NCBI GenBank assembly: GCA_016776725.1
Contig: JADHSV010000005.1
Span: forward strand, 18,974 to 82,973
From: Rhodospirillales bacterium
GTDB taxonomy: Bacteria; Pseudomonadota; Alphaproteobacteria; Rhodospirillales; Shumkoniaceae
DNA length: 64,000 bases
Direction of reading: 5' to 3'
Of the stretch, positions 8,433 through 16,804 are shown one piece after another. Under the pieces are notes generated by a model, which saw nothing but the letters and a program-made list of their open reading frames with translations, did no database searches and was not told where the DNA came from. The translations under genes were made by a program, and so were the position numbers. Positions within the stretch are counted from its first letter, which is position 1. Each line of letters opens with the position of its first letter.

Positions 8433-9695
8433 TTACGAACAGGCCTTGAACACGAGCGACGCGTTCGTACCCCCGAACCCGAACGAATTGGACAGGATAG
8501 CGCGAATTTCGCGTTCCCTGGCCTTATGCGGCACCAGATCAATGCCAAAGCAGCTGTCCGAAGGATTGTCGAGGTTCAGCGTCGGCGGCGCGATGCCTTC
8601 GTTCATGGCCATGATCGAGAAAATGGCCTCAACAGCACCGGCGGCGCCCAGACAATGACCGACGGCGGATTTGGTCGATGACATGGACAGCTTCTCGGCC
8701 GCATCACCGAACAGGCGCTTGACGGCGCCGAATTCGATCTCGTCACCCAACGGCGTCGAGGTGCCGTGCGCATTGACGTAATCGATATCCTCGGGGTTAA
8801 GACCGGCCCGGTTGACGGCGGCGGTCATGGACCGGAACGCACCGTTTCCGTCTTCGGCGGGGGCCGTAATATGGTTGGCGTCACCCGACATGCCGTAACC
8901 GACGATTTCGCCGTAAATTTTGGCGCCACGCTTCTTCGCGTGTTCCAGTTCTTCGAGGACAACGACACCCGAACCGTCACCCATGACGAAGCCGTCACGG
9001 TCACGATCCCACGGGCGCGAAGCCCGCGCTGGCTCGTCGTTGTATCCGGTTGAAAGCGCATTGGCGCGGGCAAATCCAGCCATGCCGAGACGGCAAATCG
9101 CCGCTTCCGCGCCACCGGCAATCATCACATCGGCATCGTCCCACATAATCAGGCGGGCGGCGTCGCCGATGGCGTGCGCGCCGGTCGAGCACGCGGTCAC
9201 CACCGCGTGGTTCGGTCCCTTGAAACCGTACTTGATGGAAACGTGGCCCGAGACAAGGTTGATCAGGCTGGCGGGAATGAAAAACGGGCTGAGGCGGCGA
9301 ATATTCGTATCCACCGTTACCGCGCCCTTGGCAATCTCGGCGAGGCCGCCGATGCCCGAACCGATCATGACGCCGGTGCGGCACTTTTGCTCGTCCGTTT
9401 GCGGTTCCCACCCGGAATCTTCAACCGCCTGGGTCGCTGCCGCCATCCCATACAGGATAAATGTATCGACCCGTCGGGCATCCTTGGGGGACATCCATTC
9501 GTCGGCGTTGAACAGACCGTCGGCCTTATCGCCCGGCGCGACCTGGCCGCCGATTTTCGCGGCGATGTCCGAAACATCGAAAGACTCGATAGCCCTGATT
9601 CCGGAACCGCCCGCGATCAGGCGTTCCCAACACGGTTTCACCCCGCATCCCAAGGATGTGAGGAGCCCCATACCAGTAACAACGACACGTTTCAT
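8433..9695 (-). CDS. fabF: Beta-ketoacyl-ACP synthase II
   Basis: 420 aa. It condenses malonyl-ACP with acyl-ACP in fatty-acid elongation. The Cys-His-His triad is visible: Cys169 in TACSTG, His310 in NAHGTSTP and His347 in KSAVGHCLGAAG. The length is typical. It lies between acpP and mltG in a minus-strand fatty-acid operon (fabD-fabG-acpP-fabF). Confidence 0.97.
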   Translation of the reverse strand: MKRVVVTGMGLLTSLGCGVKPCWERLIAGGSGIRAIESFDVSDIAAKIGGQVAPGDKADGLFNADEWMSPKDARRVDTFILYGMAAATQAVEDSGWEPQTDEQKCRTGVMIGSGIGGLAEIAKGAVTVDTNIRRLSPFFIPASLINLVSGHVSIKYGFKGPNHAVVTACSTGAHAIGDAARLIMWDDADVMIAGGAEAAICRLGMAGFARANALSTGYNDEPARASRPWDRDRDGFVMGDGSGVVVLEELEHAKKRGAKIYGEIVGYGMSGDANHITAPAEDGNGAFRSMTAAVNRAGLNPEDIDYVNAHGTSTPLGDEIEFGAVKRLFGDAAEKLSMSSTKSAVGHCLGAAGAVEAIFSIMAMNEGIAPPTLNLDNPSDSCFGIDLVPHKAREREIRAILSNSFGFGGTNASLVFKACS

Positions 9696-9776
9696 GATGG
9701 CTGATGACCCGTTGCGACGGGGATCACCGCGGCACTCAAGCTACGAGGGCGGGTCCCCTTTCCGACCAATACGATA

Positions 9777-10013
9777 TTACGCGTCCTGGGACCCGATAAA
9801 ATCGATAGCGTCTTTCACGGTGAGAATTTTCTCGGCCGCGTCATCGGGGATTTCGCAGTTGAATTCCTCTTCGAACGCCATCACGAGTTCAACGGTGTCC
9901 AGACTATCGGCGCCGAGATCGTCAATGAAGCTGGCATTTTCCGTAACTTTGGATTCTTCCACGCCGAGATGCTCCACGACGATTTTTTTTACGCGATCAG
10001 CAACGTCACTCAT
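9777..10013 (-). CDS. acpP: Acyl carrier protein
   Basis: 78 aa, acidic. The phosphopantetheine attachment Ser37 lies in the conserved [12 protein letters not shown] motif. It carries acyl chains during fatty-acid synthesis. AAGGA lies upstream of the ATG. It sits between fabG and fabF, as in most bacteria, with about 150 bases on the fabG side that may hold its own promoter. Confidence 0.97.
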   Translation of the reverse strand: MSDVADRVKKIVVEHLGVEESKVTENASFIDDLGADSLDTVELVMAFEEEFNCEIPDDAAEKILTVKDAIDFIGSQDA

Positions 10014-10163
10014 CGTTAATTTCCTTGCGTTTTTCTAAGCTCAAAACAAATGAACCGGGCGCTTTTCGCCAGATTCCACATAGACCAAACTCCGGCCAAA
10101 CGGGCACCGGTTTCGCCCTCTGGTAACACACTTTTCAGGCCATTGCCAGCGCCCAAAAGGGGG

Positions 10164-10901
10164 TTAAATCATAGCCATTCCACCATTCACGTGAATGGTC
10201 TGCCCCGTGACGTAGGCCGCTTCATCGCTGGAAAGGAAAGCGACAGCAGCGGCCACGTCTTCGGACGTGCCCAGGCGGCCTCCCGGAATTCCGGCGATCA
10301 GACGGTCCTTTTGTTCTTCCGAAAGGGCGTCAGTCATGGGCGTGGCGATAAAGCCCGGCGCCACGCAGTTAACCGTGATGCCGCGGGCCGCCACTTCCTG
10401 GGCCAGCGATTTGGACATGGCGATCATGCCGCCCTTGCTTGCTGCGTAATTGACCTGCCCGGCGTTGCCGGTAACGCCGACGATGGAAGCGATGCCAACA
10501 ACACGCCCGAAACGCTGCTTCATCATCGGACGCATGCACGCGCGGGCCAGCCGGAACGCCGCCGTAAGATTGACGTCGATCACCAGTTGCCAGTCATCGT
10601 CCTTCATGCGCATGGCGAGGTTATCGCGGGTCAGGCCCGCGTTGTTAACCAGAATGTCGATGCGCTCCATAGCTTCCAGGGCCTGTTTTACAAGCTGGGC
10701 CGGGGCTTCCGGATCGCTCAGATTAGCTTCCAGAACATGGACCCTTTCGCCCAGTTCAGCCGCTAGCTTGTCCATGCCTTCGCGGTTCATGTCGGTCAAC
10801 GCGACCGTCGCGCCCTGCGCGTGCATCATCCGTGCGATGGCGCCGCCGATGCCGCCCGCAGCACCCGTAATCAATGCACATTTACCCGTAAAATCCATCA
10901 T
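10164..10901 (-). CDS. fabG: 3-oxoacyl-ACP reductase
   Basis: 245 aa from the ATG at 10901, chosen because AAGGGA lies nine bases upstream; the longer TTG frame would swallow that site. It reduces 3-oxoacyl-ACP with NADPH. Motifs: TGAAGGIG cofactor loop (12-19), NNAG (86-89), catalytic Ser139, Tyr152 and Lys156, and the C-terminal HVNGGMAM typical of FabG. It starts 15 bases after fabD ends, and its ribosome-binding site overlaps the fabD stop. Confidence 0.96.
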   Translation of the reverse strand: MMDFTGKCALITGAAGGIGGAIARMMHAQGATVALTDMNREGMDKLAAELGERVHVLEANLSDPEAPAQLVKQALEAMERIDILVNNAGLTRDNLAMRMKDDDWQLVIDVNLTAAFRLARACMRPMMKQRFGRVVGIASIVGVTGNAGQVNYAASKGGMIAMSKSLAQEVAARGITVNCVAPGFIATPMTDALSEEQKDRLIAGIPGGRLGTSEDVAAAVAFLSSDEAAYVTGQTIHVNGGMAMI

Positions 10902-10915
10902 TTGCAGATATCCCT

Positions 10916-11857
10916 TCAAAGGGTTTTTACAAGTTCTTCGATGCCTTCCGGCGTTCCCACGGCCATGCCGCCAAGTTCGCGGTCGATGCGGCGGGTCAAT
11001 CCGCTCAGCACCTTGCCCGCGCCCACTTCAACCAACGTATCAACGCCGCGTTCCTTCATGGCCAGCACGCATTCACGCCAGCGCACGGTCGCCGTTACCT
11101 GCTTAACCAACAGGTCGCGAATCACTTCCGGGTCTTGGGCCGGTTCAGCGGTCACATTGGCCACGACAGGAACCACCGGATCATTCATTTGCACTGCGGC
11201 CAGGGCGTCGCGCATGACATCCGCCGCCGGGGCCAAAAGCGAACTATGGAACGGCGCGCTGACCGGCAGCATGACGCATTTGCGCGCCCCGCGTTCACCG
11301 GCAAGCTCAACCGCCTTTTCCACGGCCGCCTTGGCGCCGCTGATCACCACCTGTCCGGGCGCGTTGTCGTTGGCGGTTTCGCACACGCCTACGCTTGACG
11401 CTTCCTCGGACACCGCGGCGGCCACGTCAAGATCAACACCCAGCAAGGCAGCCATGGCGCCTTCGCCCACGGGAACCGCTTCCTGCATGGCCTTGCCGCG
11501 GGTTTTCAAAAGGCGCGCGGCATCGGCAACGCTGAACGTGCCTGCCGCGGCCAAAGCCGAATATTCGCCCAGCGAATGACCGGCGACAAACGAGCACGCG
11601 CCCGCCAGATCCAGTCCGCCTTCCGAACGCAACACCCGCATCACCGCCAAGCTAACGGCCATCAGCGCAGGCTGGGCATTTTCGGTGAGCGTCAGTTCCT
11701 CGATCGGCCCCTCGAACATCAGGCGGCTGAGGCTCTGCCCCAAGGCGTCATCGACCTCTTGGAACAACTCCTTTGCGCCGACAAACGCCCCGGCCAGTTC
11801 GCGGCCCATTCCAACCGCCTGCGACCCCTGCCCCGGAAATACAAACGCACGCGCCAT
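10916..11857 (-). CDS. fabD: Malonyl-CoA:ACP transacylase
   Basis: 313 aa from the ATG at 11857 (MARAFVFPGQGSQ), preceded by GGGAA at good spacing; the frame is open further upstream but without family sequence. It transfers malonyl groups from CoA to ACP. FPGQGSQ and the nucleophile motif GHSLGEYSA (Ser95) are present, with the catalytic His in APFHSSLL. It is the first gene of the fabD-fabG-acpP-fabF-mltG block. Confidence 0.96.
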   Translation of the reverse strand: MARAFVFPGQGSQAVGMGRELAGAFVGAKELFQEVDDALGQSLSRLMFEGPIEELTLTENAQPALMAVSLAVMRVLRSEGGLDLAGACSFVAGHSLGEYSALAAAGTFSVADAARLLKTRGKAMQEAVPVGEGAMAALLGVDLDVAAAVSEEASSVGVCETANDNAPGQVVISGAKAAVEKAVELAGERGARKCVMLPVSAPFHSSLLAPAADVMRDALAAVQMNDPVVPVVANVTAEPAQDPEVIRDLLVKQVTATVRWRECVLAMKERGVDTLVEVGAGKVLSGLTRRIDRELGGMAVGTPEGIEELVKTL

Positions 11858-11935
11858 ATCATTCAGTTCCCATATAGCCAATTTCGCGGCAAGTGATAAC
11901 GGTTCTGCCACTCACGTTCAAGCCCAACCCCTCCT

Positions 11936-11985
11936 ATTTGGTGACAGTATACTAAACTATCTCTTATAGTTTAGTATACTGTCAC
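11936..11985. repeat. Perfect 20-bp palindromic hairpin (GTGACAGTATACTAAACTAT family)
   Basis: Two perfect complementary 20-base arms (11941-11960 and 11966-11985) flank a five-base loop (CTCTT). The left arm and the five bases before it (ATTTG) share a 20-base match with 40518-40537. No T-tract follows, so it is not a standard terminator. It lies between the start of fabD and the YnfA-type gene. Palindromes of this kind are often REP-type repeats or terminal repeats of small elements; the exact class is not known from sequence alone. Confidence 0.8.
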
Positions 11986-12095
11986 GTAACTCGGGTCAGG
12001 AATCGGTGGTTCTGTGCAGAAGCCTGCGTCGACAACGATCATCCCCATATAACGATTAGCTGGAACCGGATTTTTTTGCGGAGGGCCAGAAACAT

Positions 12096-12416
12096 ATGCA
12101 AACGATCACCGCCTATATAGGCGCTGCCATTGCCGAAATCGCCGGGTGTTTTGCGTTCTGGGCCTGGCTGAGGCTGGACAAGCCGGTCTGGTGGCTGGTG
12201 CCGGGTATGGCCTCGCTGGCATTGTTTGCCTATCTCCTGACCCTTGTCGACAGCGCGGCGGCGGGACGGGCCTATGCGGCATACGGCGGCGTATACATCG
12301 GCGCATCGTTGGCCTGGCTATGGATCATCGAAGGCGTGCGCCCCGACCGCTGGGACGTCTCAGGCGTCATCATCTGTCTTGTGGGCGCAACGGTGATCAT
12401 CGTCGGCCCGCGCTAA
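12096..12416 (+). CDS. YnfA/UPF0060-family membrane protein
   Basis: 106 aa with four predicted transmembrane helices. The N-terminal [17 protein letters not shown], the central [18 protein letters not shown] and the final [10 protein letters not shown] are hallmarks of the UPF0060 (YnfA) family, distantly related to small multidrug-resistance transporters of the DMT superfamily. Some members are reported to influence drug export, but the family is poorly characterised. GGAGGG lies about 12 bases upstream of the ATG. It stands alone between the palindrome and a glycosyltransferase-like gene. Confidence 0.92.
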   Translation: MQTITAYIGAAIAEIAGCFAFWAWLRLDKPVWWLVPGMASLALFAYLLTLVDSAAAGRAYAAYGGVYIGASLAWLWIIEGVRPDRWDVSGVIICLVGATVIIVGPR

Positions 12417-12475
12417 TGGCCGACAAGGCGGGCCGGCTCGAGGCGGCGGCGTCAAGGTGGCAGACCGAATTACAT

Positions 12476-12529
12476 TGACAGTTCACCTTTTGCATTTCCA
12501 TCGGCGCGCGGGAAAGGGGTAAACTGTCA
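12476..12529. repeat. Imperfect inverted repeat with TGACAGT ends
   Basis: TGACAGTTCACC (12476-12487) pairs with GGTAAACTGTCA (12518-12529), 11 of 12 positions, around a 30-base spacer. The ACTGTCAC end resembles the ends of the palindrome at 11941-11985, so it could be a diverged member of the same repeat family. Confidence 0.45.
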
Positions 12530-12585
12530 CCCGGAATACACCTGGAATATGGGTTCTCGGGAGGCTTTGTCCGATTGCAAATTTC

Positions 12586-13968
12586 TTGAATATTGCGTCC
12601 GACTTTCTGCTAATCGGAAAAGGTCGGTGGAGATATTTGATAACCGCGGCGTTGCTTTTGATACTGGCATTCGGCGGGTATCTGCGTGCGGTCGCAATCG
12701 ATGAAACCGTTGTCATTAAGCCAATCCGGGCCGACGCGGCGGAGTATTATATTTCCGCCTATAATCTCTATCATCACAACGTCTATTCCGCGTCTACGAA
12801 GAAACTGCGTGATCCGAGGGCCGAACTGGTTCCGGATGCGCTCCGTCCACCGGGGCTTCCTCTCGTCATCACGCCTATGATGAAGGAATGGCCGAACCAC
12901 AAAAAAATCCTCGGCAACCTTCAGGACATCAATTTGATGTTAGGGGTAGCGACTATCTTTCTGGTTTTTGTCGCTGCAGCGCGCGTCCTTTCCCCCTGGG
13001 CAACATTGACGGCGGCCTTGCTAACGGCGATTTCGCCGCATCTTGTCTCGTTCAGCGTTTATATGCTGACAGAGACACCAAGCGCATTTTTCGTTACCGC
13101 GATACTTGTCATGGGTGCGGTTTGGACCCCTGATCGAAGGATATATTACTATGCCTTCATGGGGGTGCTGGTTGGTGTTGCCGCGATGGTAAGGCTGCAA
13201 TTCCTCCTCCTGCCGTTCTTACTATGCTTTCTTTTATTTCTAAGCATGGACAGAAGGAAATGGTTCAGGGGTGCAGGGGCGATGTTGTTGGGGTTCGCGC
13301 TCGTTGCTGCACCCTGGTTTATCCGCAATGCAGTTTCCGTTCCCGCCGACCAGAACGAAAATTACATGGCGCGAACATTGGCCGCGGGTGCGTATGCCGA
13401 TCTGAAATATTTAGGGGATGATAAAACTTTTCCGTACCCCTACCTTCATGATCCACAATTCAAAGAGGCAAAAAAAAATCTTCCCAACGCACTTTCGTTC
13501 ATTGGCAAACGAACGCTTGAACAACCCTATGAGATGTTGAAATGGTACATAATTGGAAAAATACGTTTCATTTGGCAATTTGATAATGTGGATGGGATTG
13601 GTGACGTTTTTATTTATGCCCACAGATATTCTCCGTTTGGCGTCTCCGGCCCGCATAAAACGACCCGCGCGGCCATGAAATCGGCTCACTGGGTGTTGAT
13701 TGTCCTGGCGGCAATTGGAGCTGTCGGCGCGTGGCTTCCCCAGATACGCGCACGCTATTCGGAACGGGCCGTGTTCGTTTTGCGTCTTTCCTCCCTGTTT
13801 CCAGTTCTCATAACGGGAGTGTTCATGGTTTTCTGGCCGGCGGCCCGTTTTGCCGTTCCCGTTTATCCTGCCGTGTTCCTGCTTTCGGCGTTCACAATGA
13901 TGCATGCGGTTTCGCTGATGCGCGATTTGAAGATCCGCAGACGCCTTTCCAACGGCCCGTCGGAATAA
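12586..13968 (+). CDS. Polytopic membrane protein, GT39/ArnT-like glycosyltransferase
   Basis: 460 aa with about ten hydrophobic segments. The first is followed by a loop with RADAAEYYISAYNLY, the position where GT-C enzymes (ArnT/PMT class) carry catalytic acidic residues, and the second half has many aromatic and charged loops. This fits a GT-C transferase moving a sugar from a polyprenyl carrier to an envelope acceptor, but family and substrate are not certain. No ATG lies near the start; TTG at 12586 is the apparent initiator. The gene looks A+T-richer than its neighbours and has no co-directional partner nearby, suggesting acquisition. Confidence 0.65.
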   Translation: MNIASDFLLIGKGRWRYLITAALLLILAFGGYLRAVAIDETVVIKPIRADAAEYYISAYNLYHHNVYSASTKKLRDPRAELVPDALRPPGLPLVITPMMKEWPNHKKILGNLQDINLMLGVATIFLVFVAAARVLSPWATLTAALLTAISPHLVSFSVYMLTETPSAFFVTAILVMGAVWTPDRRIYYYAFMGVLVGVAAMVRLQFLLLPFLLCFLLFLSMDRRKWFRGAGAMLLGFALVAAPWFIRNAVSVPADQNENYMARTLAAGAYADLKYLGDDKTFPYPYLHDPQFKEAKKNLPNALSFIGKRTLEQPYEMLKWYIIGKIRFIWQFDNVDGIGDVFIYAHRYSPFGVSGPHKTTRAAMKSAHWVLIVLAAIGAVGAWLPQIRARYSERAVFVLRLSSLFPVLITGVFMVFWPAARFAVPVYPAVFLLSAFTMMHAVSLMRDLKIRRRLSNGPSE

Positions 13969-14007
13969 TTGGCGCAGAGAATAGGCGCGTCGTTTGAGCC
14001 AAGTGCG

Positions 14008-14036
14008 CTTGCGCGGCGCAATTAAATGTGTATAGT
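14008..14036 (+). promoter_or_regulatory. Candidate promoter of the rpsF operon
   Basis: CTTGCG (14008-14013) and TATAGT (14031-14036) are separated by 17 bases, about 100 bases upstream of rpsF. The leader that follows contains a short GCCGG...CCGGC hairpin (about 14056-14074) that could belong to an S6/S18 autoregulatory leader, but I cannot establish this by eye. Confidence 0.45.
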
Positions 14037-14139
14037 GCCGCGCCTTGATCTCTGTGCCGGGAAACCCCCGGCTATGCCTGATCGTTGCGAGGATTTCACT
14101 TCGCAGCCGCGGGATGAGAAAAGCCATACGGAGTAGATC

Positions 14140-14697
14140 ATGCCATTCTATGAGAACGTGTTTATTGCACGTCAGGATATCTCTGCAACCCAGGTCGATG
14201 CGCTCTGCGACGCTTTCACCGGTATCATCGAAAAGATGGACGGTAAGGTGGAGAAGCGTGAGTACTGGGGTCTGCGCAGCCTGGCGTACCGAATCAAGAA
14301 AAACCGCAAGGGCCACTACGTCCTGTTTAATCTGGATGCGCCTTCCGACGCCGTCCAGGAAATGGAACGGCAAATGCGGATCAACGAAGATGTTCTTCGT
14401 TACCTGACCATTCGCGTCGACGAGCTTGAGGAAGGTCCGTCTGCGGTCATGCAGGGACGTGGCGACAGACGCCGTGAACGCGGCCCCGATTCCCGAGGCC
14501 CGCGCGACAGCCGTCCGCGCGACGACCAAAGTGCTTCGAGCGAAAAGGTCGAAGCCGAAGCTCCGGCAGCAGCCGAAGCCCCGGTCGAAGCCCCGGTCGA
14601 AACCAAGGTCGAAGCCAAGGTCGAAGCCCCGGTCGAAGCCAAGGTCGAAGCCCAAGTCGAAGCGAGCGAAGTTAGCGAAGAAGGAGAAGATAAATGA
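14140..14697 (+). CDS. rpsF: Small ribosomal subunit protein bS6 with acidic repetitive tail
   Basis: 185 aa. Residues 1 to about 100 ([13 protein letters not shown]..., [24 protein letters not shown]) are a normal bS6 domain, which binds 16S rRNA with bS18. An Arg/Asp-rich linker ([17 protein letters not shown]) and then a Val-Glu-Ala repeat tail ([16 protein letters not shown]...) follow. The tail is encoded by near-identical 12-15 base tandem repeats around 14580-14670. Alphaproteobacterial bS6 proteins often carry charged extensions, but this one is long. The stop overlaps the rpsR ATG by four bases. Confidence 0.96.
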   Translation: MPFYENVFIARQDISATQVDALCDAFTGIIEKMDGKVEKREYWGLRSLAYRIKKNRKGHYVLFNLDAPSDAVQEMERQMRINEDVLRYLTIRVDELEEGPSAVMQGRGDRRRERGPDSRGPRDSRPRDDQSASSEKVEAEAPAAAEAPVEAPVETKVEAKVEAPVEAKVEAQVEASEVSEEGEDK

Positions 14698-14978
14698 TCG
14701 GCTCCGAACAGAATGAAGATGGTGGACGCGGACGCAGTGGCGGTGGCGGCGGTGGCCGCAGGCCGTTCGTGCGGCGGCGCAAAACCTGCCCCTTCTCGAG
14801 CAAAAGCTCGCCGAAGATCGACTACAAGGACGTGAAGCTTCTGAGCCGTTACGTTTCCGAACGTGGCAAAATGGTGCCGAGCCGCATTACCGCGGTTTCC
14901 GCCAAGAAGCAGCGCGCGCTTTCCACGGCGATCAAACGGGCACGCTACCTCGGTCTTCTTCCTTACTTGATCAAGTAA
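14694..14978 (+). CDS. rpsR: Small ribosomal subunit protein bS18
   Basis: 94 aa. A Gly/Arg-rich N-terminal extension ([16 protein letters not shown]) precedes the conserved core with [31 protein letters not shown] and the C-terminal [10 protein letters not shown]. It partners bS6 on the platform of the 30S subunit. The start overlaps the rpsF stop (ATGA), implying translational coupling. Confidence 0.97.
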   Translation: MIGSEQNEDGGRGRSGGGGGGRRPFVRRRKTCPFSSKSSPKIDYKDVKLLSRYVSERGKMVPSRITAVSAKKQRALSTAIKRARYLGLLPYLIK

Positions 14979-15035
14979 GGTCGCGACCGGGCGGCATTGT
15001 CGAAATTCAGATCTCATAGGCAAGCAGGAAATTTG

Positions 15036-15974
15036 ATGTCCAGGCAACTCCTCATCGCACTGGGAGGCGGCACGAGCGCAATTCTTTCGATTGCGTTCAT
15101 GGCCGGTTCGCCGATGATGCTGGTGTTCGCCAATCTGGCGCCGCTGCCGCTATTCTTTGTGGGGCTGGGCATTGGCTCGACCGCCGCGGTGGTAGCGGGC
15201 GTCATCGGACTGATCATTTCCGGCACGTTCGGTGGGTTGGTAAGTGCGGGTCTTTACGGGCTCGTTCATGCGTTACCCACCTGGCTGGCGGTTCGCCAGG
15301 CCCTTCTCAAGCGCGTCGCACCCGACGGAACCGTGCATTGGTATTCCATCGGTGCGGTGCTCAGCTGGCTGTCGGCCCTTGCCGCCGCATTGCTGATTGT
15401 TGCCACGTTGACAAGCTACCAACATGGCAGCGGACTTGAAGAAGCGGTGACGGCCTATCTGGATCAGGTGATGCTGGCCTTGATGCCGAACATCGGGGTA
15501 TCGGACAGGGAGGTGTTCGTCGCAACGCTTACCCCCCTTTTCCCGAGCACCGCGGGAATTTCGTGGATTGCGGTCGTCGTGGGCAACGGGTTGTTCGCGC
15601 AGGCGGTCCTTACCCGGTCCGGGCGCAACATCCGCCCGGCCCCCACGATCAAGGACTTCACGCTTCCCGACTGGATGAGCTGGCTTTTGGTCGCTTGTGC
15701 GGCCATGGCTTTGCTGGGGTCCGGTGATCTGGAGTATATCGGCCGTAATTTGGCGGCGATCATAGCGGTTCCGTTCTTTGTGCTCGGTGCCGTCGTGGTT
15801 CACGTCCTGGCCCGCCGTACTCCGTCGCCCAAGGTGCTTCTGGTGGCGTTTTATTTGGTTTTGTTCGTGTCCGGCTGGGCCCGCGTGGCAATTGCCGGGT
15901 TAGGGTTGATCGAGCAATGGTTTGGCGTGCGGCAACGTGTCGCGGCGGCCCAACCCTTGCAGGAGGATGAATGA
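15036..15974 (+). CDS. DUF2232-type polytopic membrane protein
   Basis: 312 aa from the ATG at 15036, chosen because CAGGAAATTTG lies just upstream; the longer frame lacks a ribosome-binding site. About eight transmembrane segments. Glycine-rich early helices ([44 protein letters not shown]) and its location between rpsR and rplI match the DUF2232 (YybS-like) proteins that alphaproteobacteria keep at this position. Function unknown; some related families are energy-coupling-factor-like. The stop overlaps the rplI start region. Confidence 0.75.
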   Translation: MSRQLLIALGGGTSAILSIAFMAGSPMMLVFANLAPLPLFFVGLGIGSTAAVVAGVIGLIISGTFGGLVSAGLYGLVHALPTWLAVRQALLKRVAPDGTVHWYSIGAVLSWLSALAAALLIVATLTSYQHGSGLEEAVTAYLDQVMLALMPNIGVSDREVFVATLTPLFPSTAGISWIAVVVGNGLFAQAVLTRSGRNIRPAPTIKDFTLPDWMSWLLVACAAMALLGSGDLEYIGRNLAAIIAVPFFVLGAVVVHVLARRTPSPKVLLVAFYLVLFVSGWARVAIAGLGLIEQWFGVRQRVAAAQPLQEDE

Positions 15975-16645
15975 TGGAAGTAATTCTTTTAGAGCGGGTT
16001 GAAAAGCTTGGGCAGATGGGCGACGTGGTTAACGTCAAGCCCGGTTATGCCCGGAATTTTCTTTTGCCGCAAAAGAAGGCCCTGAGGGCCACTGCGGAAA
16101 ACAGTAAAATCTTTGACGAGCGCAAAGCGCAACTCGAAGCGGTTAATCTGGAGCGTCGCGCCGAAGCCGAGGCGGTCGCCGAGAAGCTCGAAGGCCTGAT
16201 GATTTCACTGATCCGCCAGGCCGGTGAAGCCGGTCAGCTTTACGGATCGGTTAATGCCCGCGACATCACCGATGCGGTTGTCGAAGGCGGGTTTACCATC
16301 GACAAGCAGCAGGTCAAGCTGGCGCCGCCGATCAAGAACGTCGGCATCCACGATGTGCGGGTAGATCTGCACCCCGAGGTTCAGGTCATCGTCAAGGCTA
16401 ACGTGGCTCGCTCGGCTGAAGAGGCTGAAATCCAGGCTGAAACCGGCTCCGCCGTGCTCAGCAGTGAAGAAGCCGAACGTGCCGCCGAAACCGCTCAAAT
16501 CGAGGCTGCCGAAGCCGCTGCCGCCAAAGCCGCCGAGGCCGAGGAAGCCGCTGAGGAAGCCGCTGAGGAAGCCGCTGAAGACGAGGCTCCCGCGGAAGAT
16601 ACCGAAGCCGAGGCTCCGGCCGAGGACGCGGAAAAAAGCGAATAA
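15974..16645 (+). CDS. rplI: Large ribosomal subunit protein bL9 with acidic Ala/Glu tail
   Basis: 223 aa. The bL9 core ([32 protein letters not shown]) fills about the first 150 residues and binds 23S rRNA. The remaining 70 or so residues are Glu/Ala-rich ([18 protein letters not shown]...) with repeated 15-base units near 16540-16580. The ATG at 15974 is preferred over 15971 because AGGAGG at 15961-15966 is then seven bases upstream and the protein begins with the conserved MEVILL. The coding region overlaps the previous stop by one base. Confidence 0.96.
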   Translation: MEVILLERVEKLGQMGDVVNVKPGYARNFLLPQKKALRATAENSKIFDERKAQLEAVNLERRAEAEAVAEKLEGLMISLIRQAGEAGQLYGSVNARDITDAVVEGGFTIDKQQVKLAPPIKNVGIHDVRVDLHPEVQVIVKANVARSAEEAEIQAETGSAVLSSEEAERAAETAQIEAAEAAAAKAAEAEEAAEEAAEEAAEDEAPAEDTEAEAPAEDAEKSE

Positions 16646-16674
16646 TTTTCGGCCCCGATCGGTCGTGAATTGGG

Positions 16675-16713
16675 AACGGCGCGCTGCCTGCAGTGCGCCG
16701 TTTCGCTTGCCCG
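16675..16713 (+). terminator. Possible terminator between rplI and dnaB
   Basis: AACGGCGC (16675-16682) and GCGCCGTT (16695-16702) form an 8-bp stem with a 12-base loop, followed by an interrupted T-rich stretch. The T-tract is weak, so attenuation is as likely as full termination. Confidence 0.4.
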
Positions 16714-16804
16714 TTTTCGCACAGGCTTTTCCACCGCTCATCCCCATGTTCCACAAGCCGACCGGCTATCGCCGGAGGCCAAGACATTCTAGTTTGACCT
16801 CGCA

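Noticed and set aside
13411..14655. 414-codon minus-strand open frame across the GT39-like gene and rpsF
   Set aside because: Its start is the antisense of the rpsF tandem repeat ([11 protein letters not shown] pattern), and it covers two well-supported genes.
14580..14670. Possible CRISPR-like short repeats
   Set aside because: The 12-15 base repeats are in frame with rpsF and encode the VEA tail; there are no spacers and no cas genes.
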